A DNA stretch of 64,000 bases, taken from Myxococcales bacterium (GTDB taxonomy: Bacteria > Myxococcota_A > Bradymonadia > UBA7976 > UBA1532). A program made the translations under genes and the position numbers. Shown here in pieces: positions 51,702-60,511 of the stretch (within the stretch, counting starts at the first letter, position 1; every line of letters begins with the position of its first letter). The notes under the pieces were generated by a model. The model made no database searches. It saw only the letters and a program-made list of their open reading frames with translations, and was not told the origin of the DNA. The stretch spans positions 186,001 through 250,000 of the forward strand of contig JACKDP010000006.1 in NCBI GenBank assembly GCA_020633435.1. The letters are read 5' to 3'.

Positions 51702-53183
51702 ATGAACGCCGGCCCGATGCCAGACGCCGCCGACGTCGCAGAGCGAGCGACCGTGGACCCCGAAGCGCACGCCGTGACCACGGATCCCTCTGCCTCGGCC
51801 AGCGGCCGGGGTGATCGGCCGATCCCCGTGGCCCAGCGACGCTCCATCGGCTTCTGGGGTGCCTTCTCCATCGTCGCCGGCTCCATGCTCGGCATCGGCA
51901 TCTTCCTCTCGCCCTCCGAGATGGCGCGGCACATCGCCTCGCCGGGCGTCTTCCTGGGCGTCTGGGCCCTCGCGGGCGTCATCGTCCTGGGCGGCGCCGT
52001 CGCCTACGCCGAGCTGGGCACCCGCTTCCCCAAGGCGGGCGGCGACTACGTCTTCCACCGCGAGGCCTTCGGCCCCTCCGTGGCCTTCGCGACGGGCTGG
52101 GGCCTGTTCGGCGCCATCTTCTGCGGCTCCATCGCCGCCGTGGCCGTCGCCATCTGCCAGTACCAGCTCTCGGCGCTGACGGGCTTCGACCTCACCGCCC
52201 CGGTGCCCGGCCTCGGCCCCATCTCGTTCGCCCAGCTCTTCGGCAGCGGCATCGTCATCGGCCTCACCGCCATGAACGCCCGCGGCGTGCGGCTCTCGGC
52301 CCTCGCGCAGCAGATCACCACGCTCACGCCCGTCGTCGTCCTGTTCCTCGTGGCCCTCGTCGCCATCGGCGTCTGGGCCGCCGGCCACCTGACGCCGCCG
52401 ACGCCCGCCGTGCCCCACGCCCCCGAGCTGACGAGTGGCGGCCTCGTGGCCGCCTACCTGGCCGCCTACTTCGCGTACTCCGGCTGGAACGCCGTCATCT
52501 ACGTCGCGGGCGAGGTGGAGCGGCCCGCCACCAACATCCCGCGGGCCCTCGTGGGCGGCAGCCTCACCATCACGGCGCTCTATCTGCTCCTCTGCGTCGC
52601 CTTCATCCTGGGCCTCGGCATGAGCGGCCTCGCCGCCGCCGGCGAGGCTGGCTCCGCCCTCGCCTCGGCCCTCGGCGGCACCACGGCCCAGGGCGTGATG
52701 AACGTCCTCGTCCTCATGTGCCTGGTGGCCACGCTGAACGGCAGCATCCTCGGCGGCGGCCGCGTGGCCTTCGCCATGGCCCGCGACGGCGCCTTCTGGC
52801 GGCGCGCCGCCCGCCTGGACCGCCAGTCCCACGCCCCCGCCTTCGCCCTCTGGCTCCAGGCCGGCGTCAGCATCCTGCTCATCCTGACCAACCGCTTCGA
52901 AGACCTGCTGCAGGCCGTCAGCCTCACCATGGTCCTCACCGGCTCGCTGACGGTCGTCGCCCTCTTCGTCATCCGCCGGCGCGACGGCGACCGCAGCGGC
53001 TACCGCGCCGCCGGCTACCCCTGGCTGCCCGGCATCTACCTGCTCTCGAGCACCGTGGTCGTCGTGGGCATGCTGTGGTCGGTGCTGCAGGGCGAGACCC
53101 GCGGCAACCCGCTCCTGGGCCTCGCCGTCCTCATCGTCGCCGGCGCCCTGCACGCCGCCTGGCGCCGCCGCCGCCCCGCCTGA
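51702..53183 (+). CDS. APC-family amino acid permease
   Basis: 493 aa from ATG 51702 with GGAG just upstream; an earlier GTG (51687) and a later ATG (51717) are alternatives. After a polar N-terminus of about 45 residues the first helix carries the family signature GSMLGIGIFLSPSEMARH, with the unwound G-rich motif, followed by about 11 more helices (GDYVFHREAFGPSVAFATGWG, AYFAYSGWNAVIYVAGEVERPATNIPRAL). It resembles the LAT/AdiC-like amino acid exchangers. A substrate cannot be read from the sequence. Inner membrane. It is convergent with the NUDIX gene, with 2 nt between stops. Confidence 0.92.
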   Translation: MNAGPMPDAADVAERATVDPEAHAVTTDPSASASGRGDRPIPVAQRRSIGFWGAFSIVAGSMLGIGIFLSPSEMARHIASPGVFLGVWALAGVIVLGGAVAYAELGTRFPKAGGDYVFHREAFGPSVAFATGWGLFGAIFCGSIAAVAVAICQYQLSALTGFDLTAPVPGLGPISFAQLFGSGIVIGLTAMNARGVRLSALAQQITTLTPVVVLFLVALVAIGVWAAGHLTPPTPAVPHAPELTSGGLVAAYLAAYFAYSGWNAVIYVAGEVERPATNIPRALVGGSLTITALYLLLCVAFILGLGMSGLAAAGEAGSALASALGGTTAQGVMNVLVLMCLVATLNGSILGGGRVAFAMARDGAFWRRAARLDRQSHAPAFALWLQAGVSILLILTNRFEDLLQAVSLTMVLTGSLTVVALFVIRRRDGDRSGYRAAGYPWLPGIYLLSSTVVVVGMLWSVLQGETRGNPLLGLAVLIVAGALHAAWRRRRPA

Positions 53184-53185
53184 CG

Positions 53186-53746
53186 TCAGGGCCGCCGCCA
53201 GCCGCCCGCTCGCCGCAGCAGGTGGAAGAACCCCGCGATCACCAGCGCGTGCCGGATCTCCCCGGCCTCCACCAGCCCCGCGATGCTCGCCAGCGGGGCC
53301 GACTCGATGCGGATGATCTCCCCGGGATCCAGCGTCTGCGCCTCCACCGGCGCGGCGTCCAGCGCCAGGAACGTGTGGCACCGGTTCGACTGGATGGCCG
53401 GGTTCGGCTCCACCACCCCGAGCGCCATCCACGCCGACGCGCGATAGCCCGTCTCCTCGGCCAGCTCCCGCTGCGCCGCCGCCAGCGGCGCCTCGCCCGG
53501 ATCCACCATGCCGCCCGGGATCTCCAGCGTCAGGTCGGCCGTGCCATGCCGAAACTGGCGCACGAGGACGACGTCGTCGGTGGCGGTGAGCGCGATCACG
53601 TTCACCCAGTCGGGCGCGTCGATGATGGAGAAGGTGCGCACCTGGCCCGTGCGCGGGTGCGCGGCGCGGCGGCGGGTGACGGTGAAGACGCGGAAGTCGA
53701 CGGGCGCGTCGTCGTCGATCGGCGCCCAGCTCAGGTCGTCCTTCAT
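53186..53746 (-). CDS. NUDIX hydrolase (ADP-ribose pyrophosphatase-like)
   Basis: 186 aa; ATG 53746 preceded by GGAGGAG. The NUDIX box is complete at about 76-98: GGMVDPGE, 7 residues, RELAEETGY. The surrounding sequence (ALTATDDVVLVRQFRHGTADLTLEIPGG, then GVVEPNPAIQSNRCHTFLALDA) resembles the NudF/ADP-ribose group, so an NDP-sugar or ADP-ribose is the likely substrate. Cytoplasmic. The frame stays open far upstream of the ATG, but that is antisense to the caspase-like gene. Confidence 0.9.
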   Translation of the reverse strand: MKDDLSWAPIDDDAPVDFRVFTVTRRRAAHPRTGQVRTFSIIDAPDWVNVIALTATDDVVLVRQFRHGTADLTLEIPGGMVDPGEAPLAAAQRELAEETGYRASAWMALGVVEPNPAIQSNRCHTFLALDAAPVEAQTLDPGEIIRIESAPLASIAGLVEAGEIRHALVIAGFFHLLRRAGGWRRP

Positions 53747-53890
53747 GGGGCTCCTCCGTGGCGGCGTGGCCCGCCGGGCGCCCAGCATGGGGCAGCGCGA
53801 GGTGGAACGCGAGGGGCGCGGCCGGCGGCTGACGGCCTGACCGGGTTTTCTGGTAGTGTCCGCCTGGGGAAGACACGCCGGGTGGACGCC

Positions 53891-55342
53891 ATGCGCGCGA
53901 TGTTGCTGGCCTTGCTGTGGTCGGCCGTGGCCAACGCCGCGGTCTGGCCGGATCTCTCCGCGCCACCGGACGCGCCGCCGGACGCCGCCCTCGACGCCGC
54001 CGTGCTGGTGGGCATCGAGGACTACGCCTTCATCCCCGACGTGCCCGGCGCGGCCCTCAACCTCAACGACTGGTACCGCGACCTGCGCGCCCGCGGCGTC
54101 CCCATCGACCGCATCACGCTCCTGCGTGACGCCCAGGCCACCCGCGAGGAGATGACCGAGGCGCTGCGCCAGGGGGCGGCGCGGGTGCCGGCCGGGGGCC
54201 GGCTCTGGGTCGTGTTCATCGGCCATGGCGCCCCCGGACCGGGCGGGGATGGCCTCCTCGTCGGCGTCGACGCGCAGCAGACGCCCCGCAGCCTGGCCGC
54301 CCGCGGGCTACGCCAGACGGAGCTGCTGGCCGCCGTCGCCGCGGCCCCGGCCGCCGTCGTGCTGCTCGACACCTGCTTCAGCGGCCGCGACGCCGGCGGC
54401 GGCGCCCTCGTGCCCGGCCTGCAGCCCCTCGTGCCGGTCGCCCCCGCCGCCCCGCCGCCCCAGGTCGTCCTGCTCACCGCCGCGGCGAGCGACCAGTACG
54501 CCGGCCCGCTGCCGGGCGTCCGCCGCCCGGCCTTCTCGTACCTCGCCCTCGGTGGCCTGCGGGGCTGGGCCGATCTGGACGGCGACGGCCGCGTCACCGC
54601 CGTCGAGCTCCAGCGCCACAGCCGCCAGGTCCTCGACAGCCTCGTCGTCGATCGCCGCCAGCAGCCCCAGCTCGCGGGGGGCACCCCGGGCACCGTCCTC
54701 AGCACCCGCGCCGAGGCCGGCCCCGACCTGGACGCCCTGCGCCTCGACTTCGCGCCGCGCCCCGCGCCCGGCCGCCCGGCGCCTGCCGGGGCCGCCACCT
54801 TGCGCCTCGTGGCCACGGATCGCGGCGACCGCTTCCAGGTCGTCGCGCTGGGCATCGACGGCGCCCGCCACGCCTGCCCCGAGGCCGTGTCGGCGGAGCG
54901 GCCCTGCACGCTGCCCGCCCTGCCCATCGGCAACGCCCGCCTCCTGGTCGACGGCGACGCGGACGTCAGCCAGATGGTCCCGCTGCCCGGCGGGGCGACG
55001 CTCGTGGAGATCGAGCCCATCCCGCGCTGGGCCATGTGGACGGGGCTCGGCACGATGCTGGGCGGCTACGTCGTGATGGCCGTCTCGGGCATCAAGTGGA
55101 CGGACTGCTCGAGCGCGACGTCGTCCGGCTGCGACTCCGAAGGGCTGTACGTCACCGGCCTCGCCGTGGGCGCCGCGACGACGATCACCGGCATGAGCCT
55201 GCTGGTCTGGGGGGCCTACAAGTGGTTCGCCCTCGACGGAGAAGACCTGAAAATCCGGCACTTTCCGGCCGAACCCGCCGCCGTCGGCGTGGGCCGCACG
55301 ACGGCGGGCAGCCCGCTGGTCCTCTGGGGAGGGAGCTTCTGA
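53891..55342 (+). CDS. Exported caspase-like (C14) peptidase with membrane helices
   Basis: 483 aa. N-terminal signal MLLALLWSAVANA. The p20-like caspase domain is at about 33-260: AAVLVGIEDYAFIPDVPGAALNLNDW, the catalytic His in FIGHGAPG (about 112) and the catalytic Cys in LLDTCFSG (about 161). A DLDGDGRVTAVEL EF-hand-like loop sits late in the domain. Residues about 300-370 are a PEGA-like beta segment; two membrane helices follow at about 378-398 and 418-438. Such peptidases are abundant in Myxococcota; export by a signal peptide is less usual than a cytosolic form. The stop overlaps the start of the PHP-like lipoprotein (TGATG), so the two are coupled. Confidence 0.87.
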   Translation: MRAMLLALLWSAVANAAVWPDLSAPPDAPPDAALDAAVLVGIEDYAFIPDVPGAALNLNDWYRDLRARGVPIDRITLLRDAQATREEMTEALRQGAARVPAGGRLWVVFIGHGAPGPGGDGLLVGVDAQQTPRSLAARGLRQTELLAAVAAAPAAVVLLDTCFSGRDAGGGALVPGLQPLVPVAPAAPPPQVVLLTAAASDQYAGPLPGVRRPAFSYLALGGLRGWADLDGDGRVTAVELQRHSRQVLDSLVVDRRQQPQLAGGTPGTVLSTRAEAGPDLDALRLDFAPRPAPGRPAPAGAATLRLVATDRGDRFQVVALGIDGARHACPEAVSAERPCTLPALPIGNARLLVDGDADVSQMVPLPGGATLVEIEPIPRWAMWTGLGTMLGGYVVMAVSGIKWTDCSSATSSGCDSEGLYVTGLAVGAATTITGMSLLVWGAYKWFALDGEDLKIRHFPAEPAAVGVGRTTAGSPLVLWGGSF

Positions 55343-56832
55343 TGGCACGCTGGCTGGTGGCGCTGCTGGTGGTGGGCCTGGCGGCCTGTGACGATGGCGG
55401 ATCGACGACCCCGCCCGACGCGGCGCGGGGCCTGGACGCGGGGGTCCAGCCCGACGCGGCGCCGCCCCCGGACGCCCGCGTCGACGCCGCCGGGCCGGCC
55501 CGCGACGCCGAGCCCGACGCCGCCGAGGACGCCGGCCGCCCGCCCCTCCTCGACGCGTCGCCGCCCCTGCCGCCGCCGGTCGCGGCCGGCGACCAGCGGG
55601 CCCCCCGCACCTGGCGCTTCGCCCGCGGCCTCATCCACATGCACTCCGTCCACAGCCACGACGCCTGCGACGGCGACCCCAAGCCCGACGGCCAGCCCAA
55701 CGCGCCCTGCCTCGCCCGGTTCCGCGCGGCCATCTGCCAGGATCGCTTCGACTTCCTGCTCCTCACCGACCACCCGGCCTCCTTCGACGACGTGCCCATG
55801 GAGGAGGCCCTCCTGCACGCCGACGGCGACACCTGGGTCGAGGGCCCCGACGGCCCCATCGCGAACCGCGTGGCCTGCCCGGATGGCCGGTCGGTGCTCC
55901 TGGCCGCCGGCTCCGAGGGCGACCTGATGCCAGTGCTCTTCGAGCGCAAGCCCCCGGCGGGCAACATCCGCGACGCCTCGCCCGAGGGCGTCGCCCGCCT
56001 CCGCGAGTTCGGCGCGCTCGTCTTCCAGGCCCACACCGAGCGCTTCGCCGCCGAGGAGCTGGCCCCCCTCGGCCTCGATGGCATCGAGATCTACAACCTG
56101 CACGCCAACCTGGACCCCCGCGGCGAGCTGCAGCAGCTCCCCGAGATCCTGCCCGACCTGGTGGAGTGGATCGGGGCTGGCCAGCAGTACGGCGGGCCCC
56201 ACCCCGACTACTCGTTCCTGGCCGCCTTCCGCGAGAACCCCCGCGCCCTCGCGGCCTGGGATGGCCTCACGCAGCAGACCCGCATCCTGGGCTTCGCCGG
56301 CAGCGACATCCACGAGAACCTGCCCCCCCTCGTGCGGCCGTCGGATGGCGACCGCATCGACAGCTACCGCCGCCTGGGCTCGTGGTTCTCGAACTACATC
56401 CTGGTGGAGGCGGGGGAGACGCTGGAGCCCGCGACCGTCAAGGCGGCGCTCCGGGCCGGGCGCCTGTTCGTCGCCTTCGATGTGTGGGGGCCGCCGACCG
56501 GCTTCGACTTCCACGCCACCCACCCCGACGGCCGCCTGCTGGAGATGGGGGCGGAGGAGGCCTTCGTGCGCGGCATCCGGCTGGAGGTGCGGCCGCCGGT
56601 CGTGCCGCCGGGGGCCACCGTGGACGTCCTGCTGCGCCGCGTCACCGCCGAGGGCGCCTTCACCGTGGAGCAGGCCAGCGGCCCCATCAGCTTCGAGGCG
56701 GCCGCGCCGGGGGTCTACCGGGTCGAGGTCCGCATCACCCCCGGCCACCTGCGCGACGCCCTCGGCCCCTGGGCCGACCGCTTCCTGCGCGAGGTGACCT
56801 GGATCTACGCCAACCCCATCTACCTGCGGTAG
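55342..56832 (+). CDS. PHP-like metal-dependent phosphoesterase lipoprotein
   Basis: 496 aa. Lipoprotein signal VVGLAAC, then a D/A/P-rich linker (about 20-80). The domain has the PHP-type metal motifs HMHSVHSHD (about 98-106), LLTDHPAS (about 143), QAHTE (about 234) and GSDIHEN (about 322-328), which supply His and Asp ligands for two or three metals. PHP enzymes are phosphoesterases; in this secreted form the substrate is unknown. The C-terminal 100 residues are beta-rich. It overlaps the caspase-like gene (TGATG) and is convergent with uvrA (1 nt between stops). Confidence 0.82.
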   Translation: MARWLVALLVVGLAACDDGGSTTPPDAARGLDAGVQPDAAPPPDARVDAAGPARDAEPDAAEDAGRPPLLDASPPLPPPVAAGDQRAPRTWRFARGLIHMHSVHSHDACDGDPKPDGQPNAPCLARFRAAICQDRFDFLLLTDHPASFDDVPMEEALLHADGDTWVEGPDGPIANRVACPDGRSVLLAAGSEGDLMPVLFERKPPAGNIRDASPEGVARLREFGALVFQAHTERFAAEELAPLGLDGIEIYNLHANLDPRGELQQLPEILPDLVEWIGAGQQYGGPHPDYSFLAAFRENPRALAAWDGLTQQTRILGFAGSDIHENLPPLVRPSDGDRIDSYRRLGSWFSNYILVEAGETLEPATVKAALRAGRLFVAFDVWGPPTGFDFHATHPDGRLLEMGAEEAFVRGIRLEVRPPVVPPGATVDVLLRRVTAEGAFTVEQASGPISFEAAAPGVYRVEVRITPGHLRDALGPWADRFLREVTWIYANPIYLR

Positions 56833-56833
56833 C

Positions 56834-59779
56834 TCAGCCCTCCTTGGCCGCCTTCTTGCGCCCGCGCTTCGGCGGCGCCGGCGTGGCCACCGTCGAGCGG
56901 GCCAGCAGATCCTTGAGGAACTGCCCGGTGTAGCTCGCCTCGACCGACGCGACCGCCTCGGGCGTGCCCTCGGCCACCACCTGGCCCCCGCCGGAGCCCC
57001 CCTCCGGCCCCAGATCGATGATCCAGTCGGCCGTCTTGATGATGTCCAGGTTGTGCTCGATCATCACGATGGTGTTCCCACCGTCCGCCAGCTTCTGCGT
57101 CACCCCGAGCAGCTTGCGCACGTCCTCGAAGTGCAGGCCCGTGGAGGGCTCGTCGAGGATGTAGAGCGTCCGCCCGGTGGCCCGGCGCGCCAGCTCCCGT
57201 GACAGCTTGATGCGCTGCGCCTCGCCCCCCGACAGCGTCGTCGACGCCTGGCCCAGGTGCAGGTAGCCCAGCCCCACGTCCTGCAGCGTCTTCAAGATGC
57301 CCTTGATGCGCCGGTGGTGGGTGAAGATCTCGGCCGCCTCGTCGATGGTCGTCTCGAGCAGGTCGGAGATGGTCCGGTCGCGGTAGTGCACGCGCAACGT
57401 CGCGTCATTGAAGCGCTTTCCGCCGCAGACCTCGCACTGCACGTAGACGTCGGCGAGGAAGTGCATCTCCACCTTCACGACGCCGGCGCCCTCGCACGAC
57501 TCGCAGCGGCCGCCCTTCACGTTGAAGCTGAAGCGCCCCGGATCGAACCCGTAGGTGCGCGCCTCTCGCGTCTCGGCGAAGACCTTGCGGATGTCGTCCC
57601 AGACCTTCGTGTAGGTGGCCGGGTTGCTGCGCGGCGTCCGCCCGATGGGGCTCTGGTCGATGTTGATGACCTTGTCGAAGTGCTCCAGCCCGTCGATGGA
57701 CCCGTGGGGCGCCGCCGTCATGCGGGCCCCGTTCAGCGTCCGCGCCGCCGCCGGGTAGAGGATGCCGTTGATCAGGCTGCTCTTGCCGGCGCCGCTCACC
57801 CCCGTCACGCAGGTGAAGAGGCCGACCGGCAGCGAGACCTCGACCCCCTGCAGGTTGTTGGCGCGGGCGTCGCGGACGCGGAGCTGGCGCGCCGGGTCGG
57901 GGGCGCGCCGCTCGGCGGGCACGTCGATGGTCAGGCGCCCCGACAGGTGGCCGCCCGTCAGGCTGGTGGGGTGGGCTCGCACCTCGGCCGGCGTCCCCGA
58001 CACCACCACGTCGCCCCCGTGGATGCCAGCCCCCGGCCCGAAGTCCACGATCCAGTCGGCCGTGTCCATCATCTCGGCGTCGTGCTCCACGACCACGACC
58101 GTGTTGCCGATGTCGCGCAGCCGCTCGAGGGTGCGGATCAGCCGCCGGTTGTCCCGCGGGTGCAGGCCGATGGAGGGCTCGTCGAGGATGTAGAGCACCC
58201 CCGTCAGCTCGCTGCCCATCTGGCTGGCCAGGCGGATGCGCTGGTTCTCGCCGCCGCTCAGGGTGGGGCCCGCCCGGTTCAGCGTCAGGTAGTCCAGGCC
58301 CACGTCCCGCAGGAACCGCAGCCGGCCCACGATCTCCTTGAGCAGCTCCTCGGCGATCTGGGCCCGCGCCCCCTCCAGCGGCAGGGCCGCCAGCCAGGCG
58401 AAGGCGTCGCCGATGGTCGAGGCGTTGAGATCGACGATGGACCGCCCCGACAGCAGCACCGCCCGCGACTCCGGCCGCAGGCGCGAGCCCTCGCAGTCGG
58501 GGCAGGGGGCGTCGCGCATGAAGCCGGCGTAGCGCAGCCGCTGATCGTCGCTCTCGGTCTCCTTCCAGAGCCGCGCGACCATCGGCACCACGCCCTCCCA
58601 CTTCGCCGGGTAGCTATGGGCCTTGCCGCTGCGGGTGAACTTCACCGCGATCTCGCGCTCGCCCAGGCCGTCGAGCACCACCGCCTGCTGGACCGCCGTC
58701 AGGTCCTTCCACGGCGTCTTGAGGCTGAACCCGAACTCGTCGGCCACGGCCTCCAGGATGCGACCCACCCAGCGCGCCGTCGGGCTCATCACCGACTTCG
58801 ACCAGATGGAGATGGCCCCGTCCTGGATGGAGAGGGCCGCGTCGGGCACCACGCGCTCGGGATCGACCTCGTGGGCGTTGCCCAGGCCGTTGCACGTCTT
58901 GCACATGCCGAGGGGGCTGTTGAACGAGAAGCTCGTCGGCGTGAGCTCGGGGAAGCTGACGTCGCAGTAGTGGCAGTAGAGGTGCTCGCTGAAGAGCTGG
59001 TCGGGCTCCGGCCCGCCCTCGCCGAGCACCTGCACCACCAGCCGGCCCTCGCCCCGCCCCAGGGCCGTCTCCACCGAGTCCGACACGCGGGCCCGCATGT
59101 CGGGCCGGGCGACCAGCCGGTCGACCACCACGTCGACGGTGTTGCGCTTCTTGGGGTCGATGGTGGCCTCCTCGAGCGCCACCACCTCGCCGTTCAGCCG
59201 CAGCCGCGTGAAGCCCTGCGTGCGGATTTCCAGAAGAAGATCGCGATGTTCGCCCTTCCGGTTGGCGACGATGGGCGCCATCAGCAGGTACTTCGTGCCC
59301 TCGGGCAGCCCCACCAGCCGGTCGACGATCTCCTGCGAGGACTGGGGCGACACGGTGCGCCCGCACAGGTGGCAGTGCTGCGTCCCGGCCCGGGCGTAGA
59401 GCACGCGCAGGTAGTCGTGGATCTCGGTGATGGTGCCGACGGTCGAGCGCGGGTTCTTGCTCGTCGTCTTCTGCTCGATGCTGATGGTCGGCGAGAGCCC
59501 CCGGATGGAGTCGTAGCGCGGCTTCTCCATCTGCCCCAGGAACTGGCGGGCGTAGGCCGAGAGGCTCTCGACGTAGCGCCGCTGGCCCTCCGCGAAGATG
59601 GTGTCGAAGGCCATCGACGACTTGCCGCTGCCCGACACGCCGGTGAAGACCACCAGCTTCTTCTTGGGGATGGCGAGGTCGACGTTCTTGAGGTTGTGCT
59701 CGCGCGCGCCCCGGACCACCAGGTGGTCCAGCTCGACGGCAGGCTCGAGTTCGCGATCGGGCAGGGTGCTTCTGGACAT
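56834..59779 (-). CDS. uvrA: Excinuclease ABC subunit A
   Basis: 981 aa from ATG 59779 with GGAGG upstream (the frame is open to 59848). UvrA finds bulky DNA lesions and loads UvrB in nucleotide excision repair. It has two ABC modules: Walker A GVSGSGKSS (about 42-50) and GVSGAGKSS (about 660), with signatures LSGGENQR and LSGGEAQR and Walker B ILDEPSIGLHPRD and ILDEPSTGLHFED. Zinc fingers are seen at CHYCDV...CKTCNG (about 265-290) and CESCEG...CEVCGG (about 745-775). The C-terminus is a short basic tail. All hallmarks are complete. Confidence 0.97.
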   Translation of the reverse strand: MSRSTLPDRELEPAVELDHLVVRGAREHNLKNVDLAIPKKKLVVFTGVSGSGKSSMAFDTIFAEGQRRYVESLSAYARQFLGQMEKPRYDSIRGLSPTISIEQKTTSKNPRSTVGTITEIHDYLRVLYARAGTQHCHLCGRTVSPQSSQEIVDRLVGLPEGTKYLLMAPIVANRKGEHRDLLLEIRTQGFTRLRLNGEVVALEEATIDPKKRNTVDVVVDRLVARPDMRARVSDSVETALGRGEGRLVVQVLGEGGPEPDQLFSEHLYCHYCDVSFPELTPTSFSFNSPLGMCKTCNGLGNAHEVDPERVVPDAALSIQDGAISIWSKSVMSPTARWVGRILEAVADEFGFSLKTPWKDLTAVQQAVVLDGLGEREIAVKFTRSGKAHSYPAKWEGVVPMVARLWKETESDDQRLRYAGFMRDAPCPDCEGSRLRPESRAVLLSGRSIVDLNASTIGDAFAWLAALPLEGARAQIAEELLKEIVGRLRFLRDVGLDYLTLNRAGPTLSGGENQRIRLASQMGSELTGVLYILDEPSIGLHPRDNRRLIRTLERLRDIGNTVVVVEHDAEMMDTADWIVDFGPGAGIHGGDVVVSGTPAEVRAHPTSLTGGHLSGRLTIDVPAERRAPDPARQLRVRDARANNLQGVEVSLPVGLFTCVTGVSGAGKSSLINGILYPAAARTLNGARMTAAPHGSIDGLEHFDKVINIDQSPIGRTPRSNPATYTKVWDDIRKVFAETREARTYGFDPGRFSFNVKGGRCESCEGAGVVKVEMHFLADVYVQCEVCGGKRFNDATLRVHYRDRTISDLLETTIDEAAEIFTHHRRIKGILKTLQDVGLGYLHLGQASTTLSGGEAQRIKLSRELARRATGRTLYILDEPSTGLHFEDVRKLLGVTQKLADGGNTIVMIEHNLDIIKTADWIIDLGPEGGSGGGQVVAEGTPEAVASVEASYTGQFLKDLLARSTVATPAPPKRGRKKAAKEG

Positions 59780-59846
59780 CTGTTCAGCCTCCGGGGCCCG
59801 AAAGATGCCTGGGCGGCGCGGCCGGTTGCAACCCCTTTGCCGCGCC

Positions 59847-59872
59847 AACCCCGACAGCCCCTTGTCAGGGTT
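59847..59872. terminator. Hairpin between uvrA and the upstream lipoprotein gene
   Basis: AACCC-c-GACA (59847-59856) pairs with TGTC-a-GGGTT (59863-59872): nine base pairs with one mismatch and a 6 nt loop. It lies 18 nt after the stop of the minus-strand lipoprotein gene and could end its transcript, but there is no T run on the minus strand, so the case is moderate. Confidence 0.4.
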
Positions 59873-59889
59873 TCGGACGGGCAGGGGGC

Positions 59890-60471
59890 TCAGGGCGCCG
59901 TGAGCTTCGCCTCGACGCAGGCCTTCTGGAAGCCCGGCAGATCGGCGGCGAACCGACCCGCCAGGGTGACGGCGCAGCGGATGAAGGCCCCCTGGCCGCC
60001 CGGGTGGCGGACCATCTGCAGCATCACCCGCGGCCCGTCCTTCGCGCGCACGATGAGCAGCTCGCCATCGGGCAGCGCCTCGTCCAGGAGTACGCGGTAG
60101 CGGTCCTGGTTGCGCCAGAAGTCGAGGTTCTGGTTCTCGACGGTGCCGGCGTAGATGCTGAACGAGGTGGGATCCTCGTCGCCGATGCCCGGCGGCCGGC
60201 GCCGGCCCTTCATCACCGGGTTCTCGTCGACGATCCAGCCCCGCGGGACCTGGGTCGCGACCTTCCCACCGTCCACGGTCGCTGGATCGAAGGCCAGCAG
60301 CGCCAGCGGGGCGCTGGCCGCCGTGGTGGGCGCCGTGGCAGGCGCGGCCGTGGCGGGCGCCGCCGTGGCAGGCGCGGCCGTGGCGGGCGCAGCGGGCGCC
60401 TCCCCCGTGGGGGCGGCGTCCTGGCAGGCGGCGAGGGTCAGGGCGAGGGCGCCCACGAGCAGGGTGCGCAT
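59890..60471 (-). CDS. Lipoprotein with APATA repeats, function unknown
   Basis: 193 aa; GGGAG precedes the ATG. Lipobox LAAC (Cys about 16), then an Ala/Pro/Thr linker of four APATA-like units (about 25-55), then a globular part of about 130 residues (QVPRGWIVDENPVMKGRR, TSFSIYAGTVENQNLDFWRNQDRYRVLLDE, VMLQMVRHPGGQGAFIRCAVTLAGRF) that I do not recognise. Probably periplasmic or surface-exposed. It is followed by uvrA after 110 nt and preceded by the SDR gene after 40 nt. Confidence 0.7.
   Translation of the reverse strand: MRTLLVGALALTLAACQDAAPTGEAPAAPATAAPATAAPATAAPATAPTTAASAPLALLAFDPATVDGGKVATQVPRGWIVDENPVMKGRRRPPGIGDEDPTSFSIYAGTVENQNLDFWRNQDRYRVLLDEALPDGELLIVRAKDGPRVMLQMVRHPGGQGAFIRCAVTLAGRFAADLPGFQKACVEAKLTAP
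60331..60390 (-). repeat. Perfect 30 bp tandem duplication in a lipoprotein linker
   Basis: Bases 60331-60360 are repeated exactly as 60361-60390; each copy contains two similar 15 bp units. They encode the APATA repeats of the lipoprotein. The period is a multiple of three, so slippage would keep the frame. Confidence 0.9.
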
Positions 60472-60511
60472 CCGAGGTCTCCCGCGGCGGCCACCCGCCG
60501 CGCAGGCGGGG

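Noticed and set aside
51551..51982. Minus-strand ORF of 143 codons in the gap before the APC permease
   Set aside because: Most of it is antisense to the permease N-terminus; no ribosome site or recognisable protein.
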